Assembly: GCA_000432655.1 (NCBI GenBank)
Contig: HF986266.1
Location: 1-8,575 of the forward strand
Reading direction: 5' to 3'
DNA length: 8,575 nucleotides
Source: Bacteroides sp. CAG:1060
GTDB lineage: Bacteria > Bacteroidota > Bacteroidia > Bacteroidales > UBA932
The notes beneath the pieces are model-generated. The model worked only from the letters and a program-made list of their open reading frames with translations. It was not told the origin of the DNA and made no database searches. The translations under genes and the position numbers were made by a program. Below, one piece after another: positions 1 to 6,375 of this stretch (its first letter is position 1; every line of letters starts with the position of its first letter).

Positions 1-9
1 CAGATTTTT

Positions 10-55
10 TATCTTTGTTCTTCGAACACAACAGAGTTCGCGCAAGACAAAGATA
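10..55. repeat. Imperfect inverted repeat / long stem-loop
   Basis: The outer arms are perfect: TATCTTTGT at 10-18 pairs with ACAAAGATA at 47-55. After a one-base bulge (T19), CTT at 20-22 pairs with AAG at 44-46. CGAAC at 23-27 then pairs with GTTCG at 36-40, leaving bases 41-43 bulged and an 8-base loop at 28-35. That is 17 base pairs in total. Each outer arm also contains TATCTTTG, a perfect Bacteroidetes -7 box, one on each strand and facing inward. The element could be a folded RNA, a terminator of a gene to the left, or a relic of a mobile-element end. The sequence does not decide between these. Confidence 0.6.
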
Positions 56-80
56 GCCAAGCACTTATGGGGATTATTCC

Positions 81-121
81 AAAGTAAAAAAGTTCGGATT
101 TTCTCCGAACTTTTTTACTTT
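81..121. terminator. Two-way intrinsic terminator (18-bp perfect stem)
   Basis: The arm 81-98 is the exact reverse complement of 104-121, with loop TTTTC at 99-103. The stem has a GC-containing core (GTTCGGA / TCCGAAC) flanked by runs of six A and six T, so it gives a hairpin plus U-tract on both strands. On the minus strand it lies about 60 bases after the stop of the fucosidase remnant and is the first terminator after cas2. It therefore probably ends cas operon transcripts now, having once ended the fucosidase mRNA. On the plus strand it would end any transcript starting near position 20. Confidence 0.85.
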
Positions 122-176
122 TAGACGCACTTTTGCACAAAGTCACACACCCATACAGATGCCGTGCCACATATAC

Positions 177-455
177 TTACTTCGTCTCAATCCTAAATAC
201 TACAGATGTCGACAGATCTGCCGATTGGGACGGATAGGTAATACTCAGAGACGATGCAGTCTGACTCCACTGCAAATCTCCCGGATATCCTAGCAACGAA
301 ACCCTCTTAACAGACAAGCCAGAGGATTCCCCGAGATTATGAATAGAGGCCGTCCCGCCAGACTCCGGAACATTCATACAGAATGCGTAAATCGCCCCGT
401 CTTTTCCCTCGGTAAAGCGGATATCCTGCGAATTGAACACAAACTCCGCATGATG
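177..455 (-). pseudogene. Alpha-L-fucosidase (GH29), C-terminal remnant
   Basis: This frame encodes about 92 residues (87 from a GTG at 440) that I recognise as the C-terminal beta-sandwich domain of GH29 alpha-L-fucosidases. The telling order is an SQDIRFT motif, then DGAIYAF, a VPESGG turn, SVSLLG-like VKRVSLLG, WSQTASSL and a final FRIETK. Intact enzymes are usually 400 residues or more and carry the catalytic barrel in the N-terminal part, which is absent here. The homologous frame starts after an in-frame TGA at 458-456, so homology runs up to the break with no room for a real start. No internal stop or frameshift is seen, suggesting a recent break. It lies 23 bases after the cas2 stop and on the same strand, so it is probably transcribed as a passive tail of the cas operon. 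It should have no enzyme activity. The family call rests on motif recognition. Confidence 0.7.
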
Positions 456-478
456 TCATATAACCTTTATGTATAATT

Positions 479-820
479 CTAAAACAATTCCAACTGCACC
501 CCTTCCTCCGGTAAGGACTCGGATTTTTGTGAGTTAAAAAGTTCCATGGCCCCGAATTGCTTATCCGTTATTCTCAGGATGCCCACCTTTCCTTTAGGAG
601 GAAGAAACGACTTTGCCCTGCGGATATGTACATCGGCATTCTCGGCACTTGCGCAATGTCGGAGATATACAGAGAACTGGAACATTATAAACCCGTCACT
701 CAAAAGTTGTTTACGGAATTCAGCAGCGGCTTTGACCTCTTTTTTAGTGTTGGTAGGAAGATCAAAGAATACCATTACCCACATGACTCTGTATTGACTT
801 ATGCGCTCCGGCTCTTTCAT
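479..820 (-). CDS. cas2: CRISPR-associated endoribonuclease Cas2
   Basis: Cas2 is the small dimeric partner that bridges two Cas1 dimers in the spacer integration complex. The protein is 113 residues, within the family range. The first beta strand, [11 protein letters not shown], carries the conserved metal-binding Asp (D20). The following parts, [21 protein letters not shown] and a C-terminal [12 protein letters not shown], are typical of type II-C Cas2, and it ends in the common QLELF tail. The ATG at 820 is chosen because it overlaps the cas1 stop as ATGA and places the Cas2 fold at the usual distance. Longer readings up to 871 would add residues encoded inside cas1. It is the last cas gene: no csn2 or cas4 follows and no CRISPR leader or repeat is seen after its stop, only a fucosidase remnant. 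Confidence 0.95.
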   Translation of the reverse strand: MKEPERISQYRVMWVMVFFDLPTNTKKEVKAAAEFRKQLLSDGFIMFQFSVYLRHCASAENADVHIRRAKSFLPPKGKVGILRITDKQFGAMELFNSQKSESLPEEGVQLELF

Positions 821-1737
821 TTGCAAGACATTACCGGATACAAAACCTGCCGGGACTCTCCGTTGAAACACTTGGCAAGAGAAGCCGTAGTCGTAGTTGC
901 GGCAATCATCAGAGGACTCGTCACCCCATTGATCTGCACATCCATCATCGGTATTGACAGCAATCTCGTTTTCATCCCTGTGTCAAGAATCCACAAATCA
1001 TTCTCCTTGACAATCTGATAAACCAATTTGTCAACGAACGGGCGGTATGGTTCCATAATATCGTCAGCAAGACAATAAGCATTATACTTGTTATGGTGAT
1101 GCACTCCCAGTGTAGGCAACAGTCCGCTGCTCACCAGAGCTCGCGCAACGGTAGCTCTGACCAGGGCGTATCCATAATTCAACAAATCATTCGGTGTATC
1201 CTCATGTCGTCCACGGATAAACCCGTCCACACTCCCACAGAAAAGAGTTTTCCAATAATACGCCGCAGCCCTTGCTTCCAGATTGTCAGGGTCACCACTG
1301 CGCACACTGCTCGCCCACTGGAGCATATTCGGATGCTTCTGCCCCGTGGCAAACTCCAAAACCGCAGCCTGATTGGCTATTTTCGACTGTACGGTCTGCT
1401 GCCAAATCTGCTTTCTAAGAGGAAGAGATGCATCAATCTGGGCCCGAAACCGCTCGCTTTGCTGCGTATGTCCGCTCAGCGGCAGCATCAATCCTGTCGG
1501 CATGTGTGTCGAATCGCATGTTATCACAGAACAATTGGCATCCAAAAGCTCCTCAAGAAGGGCCTGCGTGATGGTTATCTGCTTACAATCCAAGACAATA
1601 GTTGCAATGTCCTCAATCGGTATTGTCTTGACAACTTCCGCCTTGGAGTCGTCCGCCCCGGGCTTGCTTACCACCAATTGTCGGAGTTTTAGCGACAAAT
1701 ATGCCGGATTGCCGAAGTATAATGTACGTTTAATCAT
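817..1737 (-). CDS. cas1: CRISPR-associated integrase Cas1 (type II-C)
   Basis: Cas1 is the metal-dependent integrase that inserts new spacers at the leader end of a CRISPR array, working with Cas2. The 306-residue protein opens with [16 protein letters not shown], a typical type II Cas1 start. Conserved active-site positions are visible: E154 in [11 protein letters not shown]213/H214 in [16 protein letters not shown], and E229 in DIMEPYRP. The ATG at 1737 is preferred over the in-frame TTG at 1746. It gives the usual MIKRTLY start and an 8-base overlap with the cas9 end (ATGATTAA), a sign of translational coupling. Its stop overlaps the cas2 start by four bases. Nothing looks broken, so the adaptation module appears intact although no array is present nearby. 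Confidence 0.96.
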   Translation of the reverse strand: MIKRTLYFGNPAYLSLKLRQLVVSKPGADDSKAEVVKTIPIEDIATIVLDCKQITITQALLEELLDANCSVITCDSTHMPTGLMLPLSGHTQQSERFRAQIDASLPLRKQIWQQTVQSKIANQAAVLEFATGQKHPNMLQWASSVRSGDPDNLEARAAAYYWKTLFCGSVDGFIRGRHEDTPNDLLNYGYALVRATVARALVSSGLLPTLGVHHHNKYNAYCLADDIMEPYRPFVDKLVYQIVKENDLWILDTGMKTRLLSIPMMDVQINGVTSPLMIAATTTTASLAKCFNGESRQVLYPVMSCK

Positions 1738-4700
1738 ATTCACCAACTGCCAAGATGCGTCCCAAATTGTCTATGCGAACCTTGACCGCTCCTACAAGAC
1801 CGGAAGGTCCGATACGCTTCCAGGCTATGTCCCTTAATTTTTCATTGTCTTCGACAGTTGTTTCCAAATGATGTCTGAAACGATAATCTCCAACAGAAAC
1901 AGTTTGCACTCTATACAAATTCGGACTTATAATCGCATTGTTGGCGGGGTCCGTCAGATCATAATCTTCCGGGCTGAACCCTGTGGCAGGGTTAGGGAAC
2001 ACAAAATACTCGTTCTGCTTAAGCGTAAAGAGGAATTCCCACCCTTCGTCTTTTTTGAAATTCCGGTCAATCACTTCCAGGCCGAGGTTCTTTCGGCTGA
2101 CTGCTTCATAGAATGATACCACCACATCCTGGAGCTTTCCGGAAGGTGTGCGATATATGGCAGCATGATGGTTTCCGCCAGGAACCACAAAATCAGACTC
2201 CTGCGGATTCTGTCCCTCCCCATAAATTATCTGTCCGTCCTTATCCAGCTTGCTCCTTAAAGGAATCGGATTCTTACCACTGTCAATTGTCACCCGCTTG
2301 ACAGCAATCCCCTTCTCCTTATTCAGCCATATCGGATTCTCATCAAGATTGGAGAAAGCCTTGGACGCATTTCCGCCATATTCTTCAAGACGCGCCCGAA
2401 GGATTTCCTTGATATGCTTATCCAGAACCTTTTCAATATTCAAACTTTGGCCCACAGACTTGCGGACAGTATAGACAGAAGCCATACTCACCGTGCGCAC
2501 CCTAAGAGGAACTTCCCCGGAGTGGAACTCATCCACCCATACGGGGTTCTTCTCAAGAGAGTTTTTCCCGGTAAACGCCTTCTTTGGATCACCGCCGCAC
2601 TCCATAAGCCTACGCATAAGAGCCTCTCTATAAGACTTCTTGCATACGGAAGCTATCTTCGCTTCATCAAAAGACCCACCTACCTTTTCCTCCTTTGTGA
2701 CATATTGAAGACGCTTTCCATATATTGTATCTTCATGCAACGGTCCCCTTGGGGTTAACTGAATTTTCCTCTGCTGACCACCTCGAACCTTGGTAGTATT
2801 GACATTCTTGGTACAAACTTTATTCTTAGCCTTGAAGGACACCAATACATCTTCTATCTGCCGCTTGGCCTCTATCCGGAACTCATCCAGCGGCATCGGC
2901 GGGACAAAACGATACTTCTGTTTGTCGTCCTTATACAGATACTTCTTCTGCAACGCCTTCACTATTCCGAATTTATCCCCATCTCTGAGTCCATCGAAAC
3001 TGATATCTTCAAGATTATAGTCCCGCAGGTCGATATCTGTCTTATCTACAGTATCTATTTTGGCGTTAAGGTGATTCAGATACTGTATAAACTGCCGACG
3101 GGTAAAAGCAATCGTAAGGGCATCCATTGCATGGTGCCTATGATCATTTCTCTTGGTCCAATCCTCAATTACCGGAATCTCCCGGCCGTCACGGTCCTCT
3201 CTGAACGACGTAAGACCGAGCTTCTCATATTTATCCCAGTTCAATTCCCGCATCACATTCACCAACTGCCAGTCTTCGCGAAGTCTTGCCGTCACAGAGC
3301 CGGTTGTCGGAACCACGAACTTAACCATGGACTCAAGAATTTCCCGGGCCTTTCTGGCAATATACTGACTGTCGCGAAGTTCCCTGTTGATAAAATCTTC
3401 AGGGATGTCCTTGGACTCCATAAGGAGCCGCGTAATCTTGGTTTTGGACACACCCGTCAATCCTTTCACCCTGTCTATATAGGCTTGCACCCCAAATGAA
3501 TCATACTTGGATTTTACATAATCCATAGCTGTCCTATTGCTTTTCTCAATATTGCACTGACGGGATTCAATGGTCTTGTTGGCAAACGAATCATCAAAAA
3601 GAAGGGCCTGAGGAATAATATGTTCAATATCAAAGTCCTTTGAAAACAGTCTCTCCTTCGGAATATAAGTTCCACTGTATAAGGTTTTATAACCATTCGG
3701 CTTCAATTCCTCCCATAGACGATACCTGATGATATCGTTCCGGCTCGGGCTGTCAATAAAGAATGGACTACCCTTCAGCGTCGCCACTATAGACTCATTG
3801 ACCTTGCTGGCGGCGGCGATATCTTTTTGCGCCTTTTCCCTTTCGCTCGCGCTCTTTTTCAATTCACGAGCCATTTCAATCCTTATCTCATCCGGCTTGC
3901 CGTATGTATCGACAACGGAATTCACCACATTAATCATCTGGTTGAGAATCTTTTCCACCACAGGATTGCGCAGGCTGTTCTTCGGCAGCAGTTCCAGACG
4001 ATCCACATATACCCGGCTGTCGAGTTCCTCTTTGGTCAGAGACCTCTTTGAATGACGATATCCGGCCATTGCACAGGCTGCGCTATACTCCAGGCCGTCT
4101 TTCATATACGGAAGAATCTTCCTCATCGCCCTGGCACTCAAGCTTCCATAATCAGACAGGAACGTACATCCGGACAGAATTTTGGCTGACGCCTCGTCCA
4201 TCGAACATAATTTCTTTATCTTCTCTACCAAAGATTCATTACCACTTACAGACTTATCATTCTCGTACGAATACAGGAGATGCCATAAAGAATATGAAGC
4301 CTGACTCTCAAATTCAGGTGACGGAAGCGACGAATCAAAATGCAGGAAATCCGACTTAAACCCTTCCTTGGCAAAAATCTCCTCAATTCTCGAGACTTTT
4401 TCGGATGCAGTAATTTTCGATAAGTCCCTGGTATCATATCCAAGACCTTCGACAATTTTTTCACAGGCCTTAAGGATAGTTGCCATAGTGCGATTACCTT
4501 CCACTTCCTCAAAATTGATTCTCATTCCTTTGGAAGTTTTGTAAAGCAGTTTCAACACATCCTGCCCCTTCATTTTCTCCCTAAACGCAAGCTCGCCGAC
4601 AAGTTTCTCGCGGTCATTGTCATCCAAAGGCTCGCCATTTACAAGAATATTGTTCACGGTCTGATACACCTTGAATTCTTGAAACAGCGGAGACGATCTC

Positions 4701-5908
4701 GGACATACGCGAGGACCTATCTTTTTCTTCTTTATGACACCATCCACACTTATGTCCACCTCTCTCGACTCAAACTCGCAGAGACTGATAAGTCCTTTCT
4801 GGCTCTTCAACGGGCGCTGATAGAAAATTATAATATCTTTCAGCTTTTTCTTTCGCTCCTGAGTGAGTTCCGGATGGAAACGGGACTGTACGGACCATAT
4901 TTTCTCGAACTCGTCGATGTAATCCTGACGATAGAATACAGTATTCCGAAGGCTTCGGTTCGGATCTTCCTGAATCTGCCGGACAAGCATCTGACCAACA
5001 GTCATCCGGTTGAAGTACAATTCTTTACTACGATCGCTTATGGCGCTGAGCAGTCCGCTAAGAGATGCTTTCTGCCCATTGATATCCTGAAGGACGCAGG
5101 TAAGCACTTCGAGATCAACCTTCTGCTTGGAGGCCTGTTGCCGATTGAAATATGCCTCCTTAAGGCGTTCTTTTCCAGTGAAACTGCTCTTAAATCCCTG
5201 AACTCCAAGTTCATCCCGACAAATTGCCCATGTTTGGGACTTGTTCTTGTCAGTCAGCTTATCGTATAGTTCTGCCGTAAGCTCCGGATAATACGATTTT
5301 TGGAGATTCCATATCTTGTCGAATTCCGCCTGCAAATCGGATTTGTAGAACTCAGGAATAGCATACTGTCCGTCAAGCATCCTCTGATATACATATTCAC
5401 CAGGCGTCAATCCCCTATCATACAGAACCTTAGCAACAGACATCCCGTCTATCGCCTGCCCATCTTCAGCTGAATTAAGCTTTCTTGAGCTCTTGTAACC
5501 GCGCTTTTTGTTGATTTGAAGAAGCACTTTGGCAAGGTCCTGAAGCGAAATCTCCTCTTCAGCAGCCTTAGCTCTGAGCCGTAGAGTACTGAATGTGGAA
5601 CCAGGTCCATCCTCTGAAAAACGATATCCCTCATCTATCCAATGTTCCTTCTTCAACTCACTTACAAGAGCTTCTCGGCGAAGCTTATAGCGCTGCAGAT
5701 TACGGCGCATACTTCGCTTGCTGGTTCGATCCGCATTTGTAGTGATACTTTTACCTTTTTCGAAATCGGTCCTTTCATCGGTCGTAAGAGGCACAAGCCT
5801 GACTCCGAGTTTTACGATTTCAGATTTTTCATTATCGTTCTCTGATTCTTTCACAAGAGCCCATCCAATGCTTGTAGTGCCAAGATCCAGTCCCAAGATG
5901 CTTTTCAT
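1730..5908 (-). CDS. cas9: CRISPR-associated endonuclease Cas9 (type II-C, large)
   Basis: Cas9 cuts DNA matched by crRNA when bound to the crRNA:tracrRNA duplex. The protein has 1392 residues, longer than the roughly 1000-1100 common in II-C but usual for the large Bacteroidetes branch. RuvC-I is at the very N-terminus (LGLDLGTTSIGW, D8). An Arg-rich bridge helix spans about 61-81. A REC lobe follows to about 640, including the conserved FYQRPLKSQKGL at 363-374. RuvC-II is at 673-682 (E678), HNH at about 755-800 (D760, H763, N786) and RuvC-III at 921-932 (H926, D929). The remainder is the WED/PI region. All catalytic residues are present, so it should be active. Two internal duplications are visible, in REC (about 174-215 and 304-355) and in the C-terminal part (about 1094-1127 and 1166-1197). 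It is first in the operon, divergent from tracrRNA. The PAM cannot be read from sequence. Confidence 0.97.
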   Translation of the reverse strand: MKSILGLDLGTTSIGWALVKESENDNEKSEIVKLGVRLVPLTTDERTDFEKGKSITTNADRTSKRSMRRNLQRYKLRREALVSELKKEHWIDEGYRFSEDGPGSTFSTLRLRAKAAEEEISLQDLAKVLLQINKKRGYKSSRKLNSAEDGQAIDGMSVAKVLYDRGLTPGEYVYQRMLDGQYAIPEFYKSDLQAEFDKIWNLQKSYYPELTAELYDKLTDKNKSQTWAICRDELGVQGFKSSFTGKERLKEAYFNRQQASKQKVDLEVLTCVLQDINGQKASLSGLLSAISDRSKELYFNRMTVGQMLVRQIQEDPNRSLRNTVFYRQDYIDEFEKIWSVQSRFHPELTQERKKKLKDIIIFYQRPLKSQKGLISLCEFESREVDISVDGVIKKKKIGPRVCPRSSPLFQEFKVYQTVNNILVNGEPLDDNDREKLVGELAFREKMKGQDVLKLLYKTSKGMRINFEEVEGNRTMATILKACEKIVEGLGYDTRDLSKITASEKVSRIEEIFAKEGFKSDFLHFDSSLPSPEFESQASYSLWHLLYSYENDKSVSGNESLVEKIKKLCSMDEASAKILSGCTFLSDYGSLSARAMRKILPYMKDGLEYSAACAMAGYRHSKRSLTKEELDSRVYVDRLELLPKNSLRNPVVEKILNQMINVVNSVVDTYGKPDEIRIEMARELKKSASEREKAQKDIAAASKVNESIVATLKGSPFFIDSPSRNDIIRYRLWEELKPNGYKTLYSGTYIPKERLFSKDFDIEHIIPQALLFDDSFANKTIESRQCNIEKSNRTAMDYVKSKYDSFGVQAYIDRVKGLTGVSKTKITRLLMESKDIPEDFINRELRDSQYIARKAREILESMVKFVVPTTGSVTARLREDWQLVNVMRELNWDKYEKLGLTSFREDRDGREIPVIEDWTKRNDHRHHAMDALTIAFTRRQFIQYLNHLNAKIDTVDKTDIDLRDYNLEDISFDGLRDGDKFGIVKALQKKYLYKDDKQKYRFVPPMPLDEFRIEAKRQIEDVLVSFKAKNKVCTKNVNTTKVRGGQQRKIQLTPRGPLHEDTIYGKRLQYVTKEEKVGGSFDEAKIASVCKKSYREALMRRLMECGGDPKKAFTGKNSLEKNPVWVDEFHSGEVPLRVRTVSMASVYTVRKSVGQSLNIEKVLDKHIKEILRARLEEYGGNASKAFSNLDENPIWLNKEKGIAVKRVTIDSGKNPIPLRSKLDKDGQIIYGEGQNPQESDFVVPGGNHHAAIYRTPSGKLQDVVVSFYEAVSRKNLGLEVIDRNFKKDEGWEFLFTLKQNEYFVFPNPATGFSPEDYDLTDPANNAIISPNLYRVQTVSVGDYRFRHHLETTVEDNEKLRDIAWKRIGPSGLVGAVKVRIDNLGRILAVGEYD

Positions 5909-5930
5909 GCTATTGTGGTTTAAAATTAAT

Positions 5931-5961
5931 CAAGCATAAATATATGAAAAAGTTTTGTAAA
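5931..5961 (-). promoter_or_regulatory. Weak candidate promoter of the cas operon
   Basis: On the minus strand TATGCTTG (5938-5931) resembles the Bacteroidetes -7 box TAnnTTTG with one mismatch, 22 bases before the cas9 ATG. A -33 box 19 bases upstream would be TTTA at 5961-5958, one mismatch from TTTG. It overlaps the -33 box of the divergent tracrRNA promoter, so both would compete for polymerase. The 80-base gap is the only place for a cas promoter before cas9, but this exact assignment is weak. Confidence 0.3.
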
Positions 5962-5984
5962 ATCGTGATTTTGTTTTACTTTTG
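5954..5984 (+). promoter_or_regulatory. tracrRNA promoter (Bacteroidetes sigma type)
   Basis: TTTG at 5954-5957, a 19-base spacer, then TACTTTTG at 5977-5984 match the Bacteroidetes -33/-7 consensus (TTTG, 19-21 bases, TAnnTTTG) without mismatch. It would start RNA at about 5988-5991, exactly at the upstream end of the predicted anti-repeat. Confidence 0.8.
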
Positions 5985-5988
5985 CCAT

Positions 5989-6069
5989 ATCTGAAGCAAT
6001 TCACAATAAGGATTATTCCGTTGTGAAAACACTTAAGGCGGGGCGCATCACATGCGTCTCGTCTTTTTT
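5989..6069 (+). ncRNA. tracrRNA of the type II-C locus
   Basis: tracrRNA pairs with the crRNA repeat to load Cas9. Reading from the start site: the anti-repeat ends in GAAGCAATTCACAA (5993-6006). The nexus AAGGATTATTCCG (6008-6020) has the same layout as the AAGGCTAGTCCG nexus of Streptococcus pyogenes tracrRNA. A linker GTTGTGAAAACACTT follows, then a terminator stem and T-run. The anti-repeat predicts a CRISPR repeat starting near (G)TTGTGAATTGCTTCAG. This resembles, with a few mismatches, the GTTGTGATTTGCTTTCA start I recall for Bacteroidetes II-C repeats. It is divergent from cas9, the usual place in this group. The 5' end is inferred from the promoter and the 3' end from the terminator. 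Confidence 0.88.
6035..6069 (+). terminator. tracrRNA intrinsic terminator
   Basis: Bases 6035-6048 pair with 6052-6065 (14 base pairs including G-T wobbles) around a CAC loop, followed by a T-run to 6069. The stem doubles as the 3' hairpin of tracrRNA bound by Cas9. Confidence 0.85.
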
Positions 6070-6135
6070 GTCATCACTATTTGCGTCCACGGCACTCATT
6101 TTCGATTGGTGAACCGCACTATTTTTTGAAAATGA

Positions 6136-6166
6136 TTTGTCATAGCAAGGATTTTTGCTATCTTTG
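6136..6166 (+). promoter_or_regulatory. tRNA-Ala promoter
   Basis: TTTG at 6136-6139, a 19-base spacer and TATCTTTG at 6159-6166 match the Bacteroidetes consensus exactly, ten bases before the tRNA. The spacing is identical to the tracrRNA promoter. A short inverted repeat, TAGCAA (6143-6148) and TTGCTA (6155-6160), overlaps the spacer and -7 box. Its meaning is unknown. Confidence 0.8.
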
Positions 6167-6176
6167 CACCCGAAAC

Positions 6177-6249
6177 GGGGTATTAGCTCAGTTGGTAGAG
6201 CGTTTGAATGGCATTCAAAAGGTCAGGAGTTCGATTCTCCTATGCTCCA
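6177..6249 (+). tRNA. tRNA-Ala (anticodon GGC)
   Basis: A full 73-base cloverleaf is visible. The acceptor stem is GGGGTAT (6177-6183) with ATGCTCC (6242-6248) and discriminator A6249. The D arm is GCTC...GAGC and the anticodon stem TTTGA/TCAAA with loop ATGGCAT. The T arm is AGGAG-TTCGATT-CTCCT. Anticodon GGC reads GCC and GCU alanine codons. The CCA end is not encoded. It has its own promoter and terminator, so it is a single-gene unit between the CRISPR locus and the ATPase gene. No duplicated tRNA 3' end (attachment-site copy) is seen in the window. Confidence 0.97.
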
Positions 6250-6254
6250 CTCGG

Positions 6255-6295
6255 TCAAGGATTTAGGATAAAACTTAAGTCCTTGATTTTCTTTT
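6255..6295 (+). terminator. Intrinsic terminator after tRNA-Ala
   Basis: TCAAGGA at 6255-6261 pairs with TCCTTGA at 6280-6286. The stem extends inward by about four more pairs with wobbles and is followed by TTTTCTTTT. It starts six bases after the tRNA. It does not have a strong U-tract on the minus strand, so it probably does not serve the convergent ATPase gene. Confidence 0.75.
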
Positions 6296-6375
6296 AGTCT
6301 TTTGCACGCACGTGCAGAATTGTGAAAGTTGGAATCGTTTACAAACTGAAAAATAAACTTTAAAATTGTAAGGCG

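Noticed and set aside
1..34. Minus-strand GTTGTG start as a possible CRISPR repeat at the left edge
   Set aside because: Only the first six bases agree with the repeat predicted from the tracrRNA anti-repeat; the next bases (TTCGAAGAAC) do not pair with it, and no second copy is seen.
479..871. Longer Cas2 reading from 871
   Set aside because: The extra 17 residues are read from inside cas1 in another frame and do not resemble Cas2. The ATG at 820 with an ATGA overlap fits better.
557..1018. Plus-strand open frames over cas1, cas2 and cas9 (for example 557-1018, 1093-1692, 4679-5269)
   Set aside because: They lie opposite strongly conserved cas genes, show no recognisable family, and have no promoter or start context of their own.
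817..1746. Cas1 start at the TTG at 1746
   Set aside because: The ATG at 1737 gives the typical MIKRTLYF start and the 8-base overlap with cas9. The TTG adds three residues without support.
6278..6291. 14-base direct repeat AGTCCTTGATTTTC, also at 7855-7868
   Set aside because: One copy is the 3' arm of the tRNA terminator and the other is inside a small broken gene. A 14-base match in a window this size is not rare by chance, and the flanks do not agree.
6304..6316. GC-rich palindrome GCACGTGC near the ATPase gene 3' end as a terminator or binding site
   Set aside because: It is short, with no loop and no T-run on the minus strand. An 8-base palindrome alone is not enough support.
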